Assembly: GCF_009720525.1 (NCBI RefSeq)
Contig: NZ_CP043930.1
Span: forward strand, 1,833,501 to 1,897,500
DNA length: 64,000 nucleotides
Origin: Gimesia benthica
GTDB lineage: Bacteria > Planctomycetota > Planctomycetia > Planctomycetales > Planctomycetaceae
Direction of reading: 5' to 3'
The notes under the pieces are model-generated. The model made no database searches, was not told the origin of the DNA, and was given only the letters and a program-made list of their open reading frames with translations. Shown here in pieces: positions 7,794-16,396 of this stretch. The number at the start of each line of letters is the position of its first letter. Within the stretch, counting starts at the first letter, position 1. The position numbers were made by a program, and so were the translations under genes.

Positions 7794-8133
7794 TACTGTG
7801 AATCCTGCTTTTATGGCCCGCTATACAGTAAGTTCATTCAGACTATGATTGGTAATAAAGCATATTAGAGCAAAACATCTAATTAGAAGCCATACCCGAC
7901 GAATTAAATTTAAGATTTGCCACTGAGACTGACTGAAATCTGACCTGATTTTACTCTCAATATTGATCATTTTTATGAAACGGCATTTCAGTTGCACTGG
8001 ATTTATTATGACTTCGATTCCTCTTGACGGAACGAATAATTGACGGAACGAATAACTAGTCTCAACCTGTAGAAGAGAATGATATACTGCAGTCAGTGGC
8101 TCAAGCTGAAATGGATGGAAAGACAGTCCAGAA
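7794..8133. other. Divergent intergenic region, no gene seen
   Basis: 340 bases between the leftward ANTAR gene and the rightward phosphodiesterase gene. It is AT-rich. An 18-base direct repeat, TTGACGGAACGAATAA, occurs back to back at about 8023-8038 and 8040-8055, the only clear structure. Promoters for both genes must lie here. Confidence 0.4.
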
Positions 8134-9693
8134 ATGAAAAAAAAAGTTTTACTTATCGTCATCGATGCCCTGGCAACACGTGTTGTCCAGCCCGCACTGG
8201 AACAGGGATGGCTTCCGAATCTGTCAAAATTGATAGATCAGGGAGTTTTTCGCTCGGAATGCACTTCCATTTTCCCCTCGATCACGCCCGCAGCCACTTG
8301 CACGATAGCCACAGGAGCATACCCGTTCGAACATGGAATCTCCGGCGCCTACTGGTATGACCGCACCAAGGATGAAGTTGCCTTCTTTGGATCCGACCTG
8401 ACAGCAATCATGAATGAGGGGATGGGAGAGTATCTCAACGATTTTCAGATCAAACTGAATATGGAACGCCTCCTGGTCCCCACGATCTTTGAGCAGATAG
8501 AACAGCATGGCACTTTGTCCGATGCAGTCATCAATTATATGTGGTATCGAGGTACCGTTACGCACGAAACCACAACACCACTACTGCTAAATCTGGCACC
8601 GGGCGTAGAACTGGCTGAAAGTATGCAGGGTCCCCATACAATGTTTTTGGGTGATTTTGTCTCAACTCCCCTCTACGGTTCCCTGCCCTCAGCGCGCGGT
8701 GGACTCTCCTATCGATTTGGATTTCATGACGATACCACGGCTGACTACCTGCTCGCTCTGAGCCAGCAGAAGTGTTTCTCGGATTTCACTTTGGCCTATT
8801 TCCCCAATAATGATTTTGTCAGTCATGAGAAAGGGCCAACTTACGCAGTCGACATTCTCCAGGCGGTTGATGAAACTCTGGGCTCCCTGATTGAATCTGA
8901 GGGAGGAATCACGCGTTTTCTGGAAGAATTTGCCATCTTAATCACAGGCGATCATTCACAAAGTGATCTGGATGCTGACTCAGGAGTTGACCTGAATGAA
9001 GTTCTACAGGAGTTCCAACTTGTCACAGCAGGAAAACCCTGGAGCAACTCAGAAGAATTAATGGTCTGTCCCAACATGCGATCTGCGCAGATTTATTTGC
9101 AGTCTGGAATCTGGGAGCATCGACGTGATGTTATTCAATGTCTGTTGAAGTGTCCTGATATCGATCAAATCATCTGGTGTGATGACGACCATGGACTTAA
9201 TGGAAGTAAGCAACCTGGCTTCCATGTCGTCACCAGTGACCGAGGGCAGTTGGTATTCAAGCCTGCGGTTGAGAAGAAACGAGATGGAGTAGACTGCTAC
9301 GGGACTCCCTGGCTCTGGGAAGGCAATCTGGAAGCCGTTGATGCTCAGGTCGATTCGGACGGTTTGATCACATTTGAAACTTACCCGAATGCCTTTGAGC
9401 GAATCGCAACCTGCTTTTCTCAGCAGACGGGAAACATATGGATTACTGCCCGACTCGGGAAGGAGTTTTGTCTGCCAGATCTGAAATGTAATCCCTCTGG
9501 GTCGCATGGATCGTTACACTGCCTGGATTCAACAGCTCCGTTGATAGCCGCCGGTTTACCCCCTGATTTTGAATTACCGGAGCACCTTCGGTTAACTGAT
9601 ATTACTCCCATCTGTCTACAATTACTGGGAGTCGAGTCATTTAGAAAGCCGGGGGCAAGCGCGATCTTAGAACCATACCCCCGGCAAGATTAA
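8134..9693 (+). CDS. Alkaline phosphatase-fold protein (type I phosphodiesterase/nucleotide pyrophosphatase)
   Basis: 519 residues. It follows the alkaline phosphatase superfamily order: metal Asp in VIDAL (D11), nucleophile Thr in PSITPAATC (T51), a second metal site NDFVSHEKGP (about 226-236), GDHSQSD (about 271-277) and the late His in GSHGS (about 456). This is the set used by type I phosphodiesterases and phosphonoacetate hydrolase-like enzymes; the substrate cannot be told from sequence. There is no signal peptide, so it should be cytoplasmic, unlike most sulfatase relatives in planctomycetes. It is flanked by convergent and divergent genes and is probably monocistronic. Confidence 0.85.
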   Translation: MKKKVLLIVIDALATRVVQPALEQGWLPNLSKLIDQGVFRSECTSIFPSITPAATCTIATGAYPFEHGISGAYWYDRTKDEVAFFGSDLTAIMNEGMGEYLNDFQIKLNMERLLVPTIFEQIEQHGTLSDAVINYMWYRGTVTHETTTPLLLNLAPGVELAESMQGPHTMFLGDFVSTPLYGSLPSARGGLSYRFGFHDDTTADYLLALSQQKCFSDFTLAYFPNNDFVSHEKGPTYAVDILQAVDETLGSLIESEGGITRFLEEFAILITGDHSQSDLDADSGVDLNEVLQEFQLVTAGKPWSNSEELMVCPNMRSAQIYLQSGIWEHRRDVIQCLLKCPDIDQIIWCDDDHGLNGSKQPGFHVVTSDRGQLVFKPAVEKKRDGVDCYGTPWLWEGNLEAVDAQVDSDGLITFETYPNAFERIATCFSQQTGNIWITARLGKEFCLPDLKCNPSGSHGSLHCLDSTAPLIAAGLPPDFELPEHLRLTDITPICLQLLGVESFRKPGASAILEPYPRQD

Positions 9694-9745
9694 AATTGTT
9701 TAATGGGCCCATGTTTAGGATAGCCCTCAGAGCGAAGAATCATTC

Positions 9746-9961
9746 TTACCAGGGCTTAAGCTTCCAGCCGAGAATAAAGCCGACCCCAAAGCACCACAGA
9801 GCTGCAGTACCGGGTTTCTGGCGGGCGTAAGCCGAAACATATTCAATGAAATCGTCGGAGGGATTTAATGGCTCACCTTGCCTGGGTAACTCACCGCCTA
9901 CCGGAGAACGATTCTGATTATAGTCTGTAGCATTTTGAGTTTTGGTGGCGTTCATATTCAT
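9746..9961 (-). CDS. Small tail-anchored membrane protein, last gene of YqjD-like operon
   Basis: 71 residues: a polar N-terminal half (NQNRSPVGGELPRQGEPLNPSDDF), an amphipathic helix, then one C-terminal membrane segment ending GVGFILGWKLKPW. The same layout, with a membrane helix ending LGW.LK, closes the neighbouring protein at 10439-10654. The ribosome site AAGGATA precedes the ATG. It lies 40 bp after the YqjE-like gene on the same strand. No named family recognised; resembles the small partner encoded with YqjD/YqjE proteins. Confidence 0.65.
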   Translation of the reverse strand: MNMNATKTQNATDYNQNRSPVGGELPRQGEPLNPSDDFIEYVSAYARQKPGTAALWCFGVGFILGWKLKPW

Positions 9962-10001
9962 AATGTGTATCCTTAACTAAAGCGTAATACAGTCTTCTGC
10001 A

Positions 10002-10442
10002 TCACCTGGTTGATGTCTGATGATAACACTGCTTCTCGGAGAGAATTTTCTTGATCCATTGCGTATTGCTGCGTAGCTCGTCTCGAGTCCGTTTGAAATG
10101 TCCCAGACTGTGAGCCAGGCCTTTTCGGGCCAGGTAGAACAGTAATCCAGCCCCTGCCAGCGACAACAGAGCCATGGTCAGACAACTGCCCGCCAGGCTG
10201 AGACTGGTCATTTCACTGAGCCACCAGGAAAAGCCAAACAACATAACGGGAAAGGCGCCAACGATCAGGCCTAAACCGAGACAGAGCAAGATTAGAGGGT
10301 AAAGAGATTTGCGCAGAGCATCGCGGGAATCAACGGCCAGCAGTTCAAGCTGTAGCTCACTCAGCGAAATCATATCTGCTATCAGATCGCCGAATCCGCC
10401 TTTGATATCTGGTTGCTGATGATTCATACTGTTACGAATCAT
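10002..10442 (-). CDS. YqjE-like/phage-holin-superfamily membrane protein
   Basis: 146 residues: amphipathic N-terminal helix (DLIADMISLSELQLELLAVDSRDALRK), two long membrane segments (about 48-75 and 82-105), and a charged C-terminal helix. This is the layout of the YqjE/DUF1469 'putative actinobacterial holin-X' group. In E. coli yqjE lies between yqjD and yqjK, and the same pairing occurs here with YqjD-like genes upstream. The start ATG overlaps the stop of the upstream gene by four bases (ATGA, 10439-10442), showing translational coupling. Cellular role unknown. Confidence 0.75.
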   Translation of the reverse strand: MIRNSMNHQQPDIKGGFGDLIADMISLSELQLELLAVDSRDALRKSLYPLILLCLGLGLIVGAFPVMLFGFSWWLSEMTSLSLAGSCLTMALLSLAGAGLLFYLARKGLAHSLGHFKRTRDELRSNTQWIKKILSEKQCYHQTSTR

Positions 10443-10654
10443 CGCTTCACCAGCCAGCCTAGGAGGAATCCTGCCGCAATTCCTACATTCAGCGAAAGCG
10501 CTGGATGTTTTGAAATCTGTCGCCGGATAGCTGAGTCTGAGCGATTAAAGGTCGTATCATGCTCAACCGGCTGACCGGAACTCGACATTGTCGACGAACC
10601 ACTGCTCTCGAGATGTCTAGGCAATCTGGAATCATAGAGTTGATATTTTAACAT
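10439..10654 (-). CDS. Small membrane-anchored protein of YqjD-like operon
   Basis: 71 residues from the ATG at 10654, which has a strong GGGGGAGAG ribosome site; the frame runs up to a TTG at 10669 without one. The N-terminal 45 residues are polar and Ser-rich. The C-terminus is one membrane helix, HPALSLNVGIAAGFLLGWLVKR, the pattern used by ElaB/YqjD-type proteins to anchor in the inner membrane. It is translationally coupled to the YqjE-like gene downstream. No specific family beyond that. Confidence 0.7.
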   Translation of the reverse strand: MLKYQLYDSRLPRHLESSGSSTMSSSGQPVEHDTTFNRSDSAIRRQISKHPALSLNVGIAAGFLLGWLVKR

Positions 10655-10670
10655 TAGTCTCTCCCCCAAT

Positions 10671-11189
10671 TTATTCTCTGTCTCCCATTATTTTGCTGAA
10701 GTGCTCGCCTGCCCCGTTGGAACTGCTTTCCGATCTGGCAAAGGAACTTGCTGGCTCTTGCGATGCAATACCATTAGCAAAATGGTGCATTAACTGTGCG
10801 GTAGCTGCTTTTATGATCAATCGGGTTACAAACGAAGCGACTGTCTGCAGCCCCCCTCCTGAAGCATGCTTTCTGGGCTGATGCTCGACAACCAGTCTAT
10901 TCTTGCGGGCCAGTTTCTCAATCGTTTCAGCATCAGGACTCTGGATCTCGAGTCTTTTGGGCACAAGCAGGTATCCAATTAACGCTGCCCCTCCCAGACT
11001 CATCCAGGGATAGTTCCTGATATAATATTGCCAGTCCGAAAGGGTCGCAGCACTCTGCTTGATTTGATGCACATCACCATCCAGCTCGTTACGCAACCGC
11101 TTCATGGAGTGGCTGATCTCTTCTGCACTGCGACCTGGCCCCCCTTGATTCATCACTCCCTCCCTCAGTTTAAGCTTATAGTCCGTCAT
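10671..11189 (-). CDS. YqjD/DUF3618-like membrane-anchored protein
   Basis: 172 residues. The N-terminal part (about 15-50) is a heptad-like helix (SAEEISHSMKRLRNELDGDVHQIKQSAATL), followed by one membrane segment with a conserved-looking NYPWMSLGGAALIGYLLVP (about 58-77). A soluble tail then carries a second amphipathic or membrane-associated helix (about 113-140). The coiled coil plus 'YPWxSlGGAaliG' is typical of DUF3618/DUF883-related stress proteins. An alternative ATG at 11153 sits just after GAGGGAG and could be the true start. The gene ends 16 bp before the next gene in the operon. Confidence 0.7.
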   Translation of the reverse strand: MTDYKLKLREGVMNQGGPGRSAEEISHSMKRLRNELDGDVHQIKQSAATLSDWQYYIRNYPWMSLGGAALIGYLLVPKRLEIQSPDAETIEKLARKNRLVVEHQPRKHASGGGLQTVASFVTRLIIKAATAQLMHHFANGIASQEPASSFARSESSSNGAGEHFSKIMGDRE

Positions 11190-11204
11190 CGGTAATATCG
11201 CACC

Positions 11205-11507
11205 TCAGGATCTGAAACGACTTTTCAGAGAGCCCGGAAAGATCTCGGACACGGAATCTTTGACCTGATTGCCAACCCGTTCAGCAAGACCAGGTTCATG
11301 GTGCAGATACCTGGTTGATTCTCTAAACAGAGAGCCTAGTAACAGCCCTGCCCCAATACCTGCACCCAGACCAATCAAAACTGATTTTACAGGCTGCTCT
11401 TTTACATACTGACACATTCCAGGAGCAGACTCCTGTTCTATAGCGTCAGTTACGGATTTTGCTCTCTGCTGCGAGCGTATTTCAAGATCACCAAATTGAT
11501 GAATCAT
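11205..11507 (-). CDS. YqjD/ElaB-like small membrane protein
   Basis: 100 residues. Helical N-terminus, then QPVKSVLIGLGAGIGAGLLLGSLF (about 38-62), the glycine-zipper membrane segment found near the C-terminus of ElaB/YqjD/DUF883 proteins, followed by a 38-residue charged tail. E. coli members dimerise, sit in the inner membrane and bind ribosomes in stationary phase; whether that holds here is unknown. A very good ribosome site (AGGAGGCAAGG) precedes the ATG. It is the second gene in the operon started at 12011. Confidence 0.72.
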   Translation of the reverse strand: MIHQFGDLEIRSQQRAKSVTDAIEQESAPGMCQYVKEQPVKSVLIGLGAGIGAGLLLGSLFRESTRYLHHEPGLAERVGNQVKDSVSEIFPGSLKSRFRS

Positions 11508-11561
11508 CCTTGCCTCCTGATGTCAATAAAGAGGTTTGACTGAGCTTAATAACCGAATTTC

Positions 11562-12011
11562 TTAACGACGCCACGCCAGACTCACAATAACGCCTGCGAT
11601 CAGCCCGGTTCCAAAAGCTACTGCAACCGATTCGACTGGATTCTTTCGTAGCGTCTGTTCCGCCTGCTGGTACCCTTTGTGCATAGAGTCATTCAAGTGC
11701 TCGTATTGTGCGCGAGCCGCTTCGGAAGCATGTTGAAACTGTTCTCTGGTCTTGTTGACCGTTTTCTCGAAATTTTCCCCCAGTTTTTCGGTAGCTTGAG
11801 CAGCTGATTTGGACATGTCGTCCACGATACAATCCAGCTCCTGACGGATTTCAGTAGAAGCCTGTCCGGTTTTCTGTTGAATTTTTCCTACCAGCTGGTC
11901 AGTCTCACCTTCGACTCCATCCAGATCATGAGGGCTGAGCTGATTCCAGTGTTTTTCAATCCGACCTCTCAACTCATTCCAATGACCACGTATTTCTTCT
12001 CGAGTAACCAT
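11562..12011 (-). CDS. CsbD-ElaB/YqjD (DUF883) fusion protein
   Basis: 149 residues joining two stress modules. Residues 1-50 are CsbD-like (REEIRGHWNELRGRIEKHWNQL, DLDGVEGETDQLVGKIQQKTG), close in pattern to the free CsbD at 3992-4195. Residues 50-120 form a long charged coiled coil. Residues 122-149 are the DUF883-type membrane anchor, KNPVESVAVAFGTGLIAGVIVSLAWRR. This would tether a CsbD domain to the membrane. It is the first gene of the six-gene leftward operon. A sigma-54 promoter lies about 75-90 bp upstream, and the ribosome site AAGGAG is 7 nt from the ATG. Confidence 0.85.
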   Translation of the reverse strand: MVTREEIRGHWNELRGRIEKHWNQLSPHDLDGVEGETDQLVGKIQQKTGQASTEIRQELDCIVDDMSKSAAQATEKLGENFEKTVNKTREQFQHASEAARAQYEHLNDSMHKGYQQAEQTLRKNPVESVAVAFGTGLIAGVIVSLAWRR

Positions 12012-12084
12012 ATCTCACTCCTTAGATTTGAAATCATATTCTGCTGAACTGTTTTCCAGAAACAGTCTCACAAGTAAGTGATAC

Positions 12085-12099
12085 GCAACTGGTGTGCCA
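12085..12099 (-). promoter_or_regulatory. Sigma-54 promoter of the YqjD-like operon
   Basis: On the minus strand TGGCAC (12099-12094) is followed by five bases and TTGC (12088-12085). All ten fixed positions of TGGCAC-N5-TTGC match, with the required GG-N10-GC spacing. The transcript would start near 12073, about 60 nt before the first ATG. A sigma-54 activator is encoded 10 kb away at 689-2164. Strong sequence match, untested. Confidence 0.72.
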
Positions 12100-12765
12100 G
12101 AGACGAATTGATAGTGAAAACGTCTACAGCCGCATATAGCTATTTACAGGCAAGGCTTGCATTTGCAGCAGACGCCTGATGGAAACCCTGCTGCGCCCCA
12201 GTACTGGAATAAAAACAAGTCTTCAGATTATTTCCTGCAAATTGGTCGCCTGCGAGCCAGACTGTCTCTCAATCGATCACCCCCCGTAAGGTATCTCCAG
12301 TCAATCAGTTGCTTTGATCCGGTTTGAAATCCGTTATGTCTGATCTAGAACGACTTTCGAAAACAGTAGCTATACACTGACGTTCATTCCGATATGCAGT
12401 TTAAGGTTCAGGCCAATACAGGCTCCTAATTACTCAGACCATAAAATGGCTGGTGGAATCCAAGATCAGAAACCAATGGAGTCATCCTGGACTTTTCTGC
12501 TGGACCTCTTTGTTTTGAAGCAGGAATCCCGCGGCGTTCCAGGACCGAGATTTGAATTTCTCGCAAAGTTCTAAATGTCATCCGTCAAACAGCTTGAATC
12601 GTTCGTAAGAGATACGGATCGCCTCTCGTCTGCTCATTGCCCCAGGGGCCTGTGGAATTGTTGTAATCCCTCTCTTCGAACCTGAGACGCGACTTGTTGT
12701 TTCGGGAAGCATTCGACTAGAATCAGGCCTGAGATTAAACAGTTACTATTCGGGAGGACAGTTAT
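12100..12765. other. Intergenic region between stress operon and ECF sigma gene
   Basis: About 670 bases with no gene recognised on either strand. The left end should hold upstream activator sites for the sigma-54 promoter at 12085-12099. The right end leads into the ECF gene, with its ribosome site CGGGAGGA at about 12750-12758. No repeat or terminator stands out. Confidence 0.45.
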
Positions 12766-13398
12766 TTGTTAGAAGAGCAGGAAGATCCCCAGGATTTTCT
12801 GGAACGGCTGAGAGAAAATCCAGAGGGTGTTTTAGCGGACGAATATGACCGCTACCGCGATCGGTTATGGCGAATTGTCAATTTTCGTCTCGATCATCGT
12901 CTGCTCGGGCGTGTTGATGCGGATGATATTCTGCAGGAAGCCTACCTGGATGCTGCTACCCGGATTGAACATTATCTTAACGATCCGGCCACTACGTTTT
13001 TCATCTGGCTGCGGACCATCGTCGGTCAGACATTGATCGACGTACATCGTCGGCATCTTGGTGCACAAAAGCGTGATGCCCGCCGCGAGGTGAAACAAAA
13101 ACGAAGGGTCTTTTCGGCTTCGACCTCGTTTCAGATCGCAGATGTTCTCCTGGGAGATTTAACTTCCCCCAGTCAGGCAGCCCTCAAAGAAGAGCTGGCC
13201 CGACAATTACATGAAGCCCTGGAAAGTATGAACGAAATCGACCGGGAGATTCTGGTCCTGAGACATTTTGAAGAACTGTCCAACCTGGAGGCTTCCGAGG
13301 TACTCGAAATCGAACCCAAAACAGCCAGCATGAGATATTTCAGAGCATTAACCAGATTGCGCTCCATTCTGGTACAAATTCCCGGTATTATTGAATGA
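12766..13398 (+). CDS. ECF-type RNA polymerase sigma factor
   Basis: 210 residues. Region 2 is seen at about 24-95 (YDRYRDRLWRIVNFRLD, DADDILQEAYLDAATRI). Region 4 is at about 140-205 (MNEIDREILVLRHFEELSNLEASEVLEIEPKTASMRYFRAL). The start is TTG, chosen because GGGAGGA lies 8 nt upstream and no ATG is in frame nearby. This belongs with the planctomycete ECF groups that lie beside Ser/Thr kinase genes; the kinase follows 54 bp downstream on the same strand, so kinase signalling probably controls it instead of a classic membrane anti-sigma factor. Target promoters cannot be read from this window. Confidence 0.9.
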   Translation: MLEEQEDPQDFLERLRENPEGVLADEYDRYRDRLWRIVNFRLDHRLLGRVDADDILQEAYLDAATRIEHYLNDPATTFFIWLRTIVGQTLIDVHRRHLGAQKRDARREVKQKRRVFSASTSFQIADVLLGDLTSPSQAALKEELARQLHEALESMNEIDREILVLRHFEELSNLEASEVLEIEPKTASMRYFRALTRLRSILVQIPGIIE

Positions 13399-13452
13399 CC
13401 AGACTATCTTTGTCTGCCTCATCGTAGATGGTAATCGACAGGACATTCGGCA

Positions 13453-16389
13453 ATGCTATCCCCCGAATCAGATCGCTCGCTTAAGAACCTGACGCCTCCC
13501 GAACCAGCAGACCTGGAACAGCTGGCGGAAGAGTTTATTGCACGAATCCGCATGGGTGAGCATCCTTCCGTGGAGGAATACCGTCAGCGATACCCCGAGC
13601 TCTCTGCTGAAATTGAAGAGTTCTTTCCCGCGATCGCAGCACTGGAAGGGGGTAAATATGCAGAGCCCGCTCCCAGCAAAGTCTCGTTGGGCGCTTCGGT
13701 TCCTGAGCAACTGGGGGATTTTCAAATTGTCCGGGAAATTGGTCGTGGAGGCATGGGCGTTGTCTATGAGGCCATCCAGCGATCATTGAATCGACGGGTT
13801 GCCTTAAAATTACTCCCGCGACATCTACTGCTTGATGAAAAACAACTTAAACGCTTTCAACGTGAAGCCGAACTGACAGCTTCTCTGCACCATACCAACA
13901 TTGTTCCCGTCTATGGTGTCGGTGAGAATGGCGGCTTTCATTATTACGTCATGCAGTTGATCGAAGGTATCGGCCTGGATCAACTGACTCAGAAAATTGT
14001 CGCCACCGCTGCCAGTACAGGTCTTAAAACGAACAAGTCTCCAGGTGCGACGATCTCGCTTAGTGGCGAGGAAACAGTCATCTGTTCTTCCAGTGACAGC
14101 GGTTCGACCGACATCACACTTAAAACGGAAAACAATGTCGCCGACCTCGAATTTGAACAATATGTTGATACTCCTTACAAAATCGCTGCTCTGGGAATTC
14201 AGGCTGCAAACGCACTACAATATGCACATGACCGTGGAATCCTGCACCGGGATATTAAGCCTGGTAATCTGCTTCTGGACCATGACGGCCTGCTTTGTAT
14301 CACAGACTTCGGTCTGGCGCGGGTCGCAGAACAGAATGACCTGAGTAAATCTACAGACATCGCCGGCACGCTGGGCTATATGGCCCCCGAAATGTTTCGC
14401 GGAGACACCTGCCGCCAGAGTGATATTTATGGTCTGGGAATCACACTTTACGAACTGCTGACCCGGCGATTTGCGATTGAACGCACCAGTCGCCATGAGA
14501 TGATCGAAAAGATCACGCAAGGCTCAATCACTTCCCTGCGCCGTATCGATCCAAGCATCCCCCGCGATCTGGAAACAATTATTCTCAAAGCCATCGCTCC
14601 CGATACAAAACATCGTTATCAGAGAGCGAGTGAGCTGGCAGAGGATCTTAATCTCTTCCTGGAAAACCGTCCCATTCGCGCCAGACGAGTCCATCTGCTG
14701 GAACACCTCTGGCGCTGGAGCTGTCGGAATCCAGCAATTGCCAGTCTCTCGGGAATCGCATTCAGTTTACTGCTCCTGCTGGGTGTGACCCTGGCGATCG
14801 GATTTGAACGGGAACGACGCGAAAGAAAAAAAGCAGAAGCTTCAGCGCAACTGGCCACGGCCACCCTCGACCGTGTCTTCGACCGCTTTGTACCGAGTCG
14901 GATTCATTCCTCGGAAACGACCAGTACTCCAGCTGATTACTCTGAACCGGTGCTCTCGCGTGAATCCGCAGATCTTCTCGCTGGTATGATTCCATTTTAT
15001 GAGGAGCTGGCAAAGTCGACTGGATCGCAACAGGAATTTCGACTCAAAGCTGCCAACGCGCAGCATAAAGTCGGCGATATCCATCGGCGGCTGGGAGATT
15101 TCCAGGCTGCTCTGGCTGCCTATCAGAGATCACTGGAACTATACCAGCAGGATTTTAGTGAAGCTAAAACATTGACGATCGCGACTCTGTATAACGAAAT
15201 TGGTCGAATCCATAGCCATCTGGACCAGCTTCCCGAATCCAAAACGTCTCACGAAACTGCTCGCAAATTACTGGAGACAGCGATCGCACAAAACCAGGAT
15301 CAGTCAGACCTGCGTTTTGAACTGGCGCGTACGTACTTTTTAAATGCCCGCCAATTCCGTCCCGAAGCCATCCAAAGTGGTAACTATCGGAGTCCCAAGC
15401 GTCGTCTCAATCCTGACCAGAACCCGAATGCAGCTCAATTGCAGCAGGCCATCGACATTTTGGAACAGTTGATTGCCTCAGACCAGACCCGTCCGGAATA
15501 TCGCTATCTGCTGGCACTCTGTCTACAGGAACAGATTTCAGACCAGATTCCACAATCAGAATCAGACAGTCTCAAGCAGGCACGCGTATACAGCATTCTG
15601 GAAAAACTGGTTAAAGAGCACCCCAACATCTCCGACTATCGGCATGCCCTGGTGAAATCTTATGAACGAATCGAACTTCGCAATGCCCGTGCGAGTGATA
15701 TCAGCGAAACAGTAATTACACGTTTAAAGAACGCTATTCAACATGCGACTCAACTGGTCACTGATTCTCCAACAATTCCCGAATATAAAATATCACTGAT
15801 TCATTCGCACAACAAACTGGCACATGCGATGGATATTCTCACGAGAAATCATTCACCGGAAATTGATACTCGTCAGTCTCATGATACAGCAGAACTGTCT
15901 CTGCGAACGGCACTGCGGTTACAAAAAGAACTGGCAGAACAGTTTCCTGAATCAGCCGAGCACAATCAGTGGCTGGCTAAATTTGAACTCGAACTGGCGA
16001 TGATCGTCGGCAAGAAAGGAAACACCGAAGAAGCAATCACACTCTATAAGCATGCACTCCAGATTCTGGAACCTGCCTGGAAAAAACAGTCTGGACCTCC
16101 CAAACAGCTGGCTGGGATCATCGACGCCACTGAGGAACTGGCACTGCTCTACCATCAGACAGGCTCGGATGTCGACAGTTGGCTGATGTGGAATAAGTTC
16201 GATGAATATGAGAAAGAATTCGAGCAGCAGTTTCCCAATTTGAATCTGGAAAATTTTCGGGGGAATCATCCTGAGCCTAATCGTGGCGGCCCCGGGCCAG
16301 GCAGACCCGGCCACGGCCCACCTCATGAACGTCGCCCTCCTCGGCCAGGTGGCCCCGGTCAAAACAATGGCCGACGTCCGCCTCGTTAG
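13453..16389 (+). CDS. Transmembrane Ser/Thr protein kinase with TPR sensor domain
   Basis: 978 residues. An N-terminal planctomycete motif (about 25-65, GEHPSVEEYRQRYPEL) precedes a PknB-type kinase (about 88-405): glycine loop GRGGMGVVYE, Lys119, HRD 265-267, DFG 285-287, APE 311-313. A Ser/Thr-rich insert of about 60 residues (180-240) interrupts the lobe junction. One membrane helix (about 432-450) leads to a long tetratricopeptide-like region (about 500-940; for example VGDIHRRLGDFQAALAAYQRSLELYQQ). The last 45 residues are Gly/Pro/Arg-rich. All catalytic residues are intact. It probably forms a signalling unit with the ECF factor 54 bp upstream. It converges with the pseudokinase at 16397-17620, with only 7 bp between stops. 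Confidence 0.92.
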   Translation: MLSPESDRSLKNLTPPEPADLEQLAEEFIARIRMGEHPSVEEYRQRYPELSAEIEEFFPAIAALEGGKYAEPAPSKVSLGASVPEQLGDFQIVREIGRGGMGVVYEAIQRSLNRRVALKLLPRHLLLDEKQLKRFQREAELTASLHHTNIVPVYGVGENGGFHYYVMQLIEGIGLDQLTQKIVATAASTGLKTNKSPGATISLSGEETVICSSSDSGSTDITLKTENNVADLEFEQYVDTPYKIAALGIQAANALQYAHDRGILHRDIKPGNLLLDHDGLLCITDFGLARVAEQNDLSKSTDIAGTLGYMAPEMFRGDTCRQSDIYGLGITLYELLTRRFAIERTSRHEMIEKITQGSITSLRRIDPSIPRDLETIILKAIAPDTKHRYQRASELAEDLNLFLENRPIRARRVHLLEHLWRWSCRNPAIASLSGIAFSLLLLLGVTLAIGFERERRERKKAEASAQLATATLDRVFDRFVPSRIHSSETTSTPADYSEPVLSRESADLLAGMIPFYEELAKSTGSQQEFRLKAANAQHKVGDIHRRLGDFQAALAAYQRSLELYQQDFSEAKTLTIATLYNEIGRIHSHLDQLPESKTSHETARKLLETAIAQNQDQSDLRFELARTYFLNARQFRPEAIQSGNYRSPKRRLNPDQNPNAAQLQQAIDILEQLIASDQTRPEYRYLLALCLQEQISDQIPQSESDSLKQARVYSILEKLVKEHPNISDYRHALVKSYERIELRNARASDISETVITRLKNAIQHATQLVTDSPTIPEYKISLIHSHNKLAHAMDILTRNHSPEIDTRQSHDTAELSLRTALRLQKELAEQFPESAEHNQWLAKFELELAMIVGKKGNTEEAITLYKHALQILEPAWKKQSGPPKQLAGIIDATEELALLYHQTGSDVDSWLMWNKFDEYEKEFEQQFPNLNLENFRGNHPEPNRGGPGPGRPGHGPPHERRPPRPGGPGQNNGRRPPR

Positions 16390-16396
16390 AACTTTG

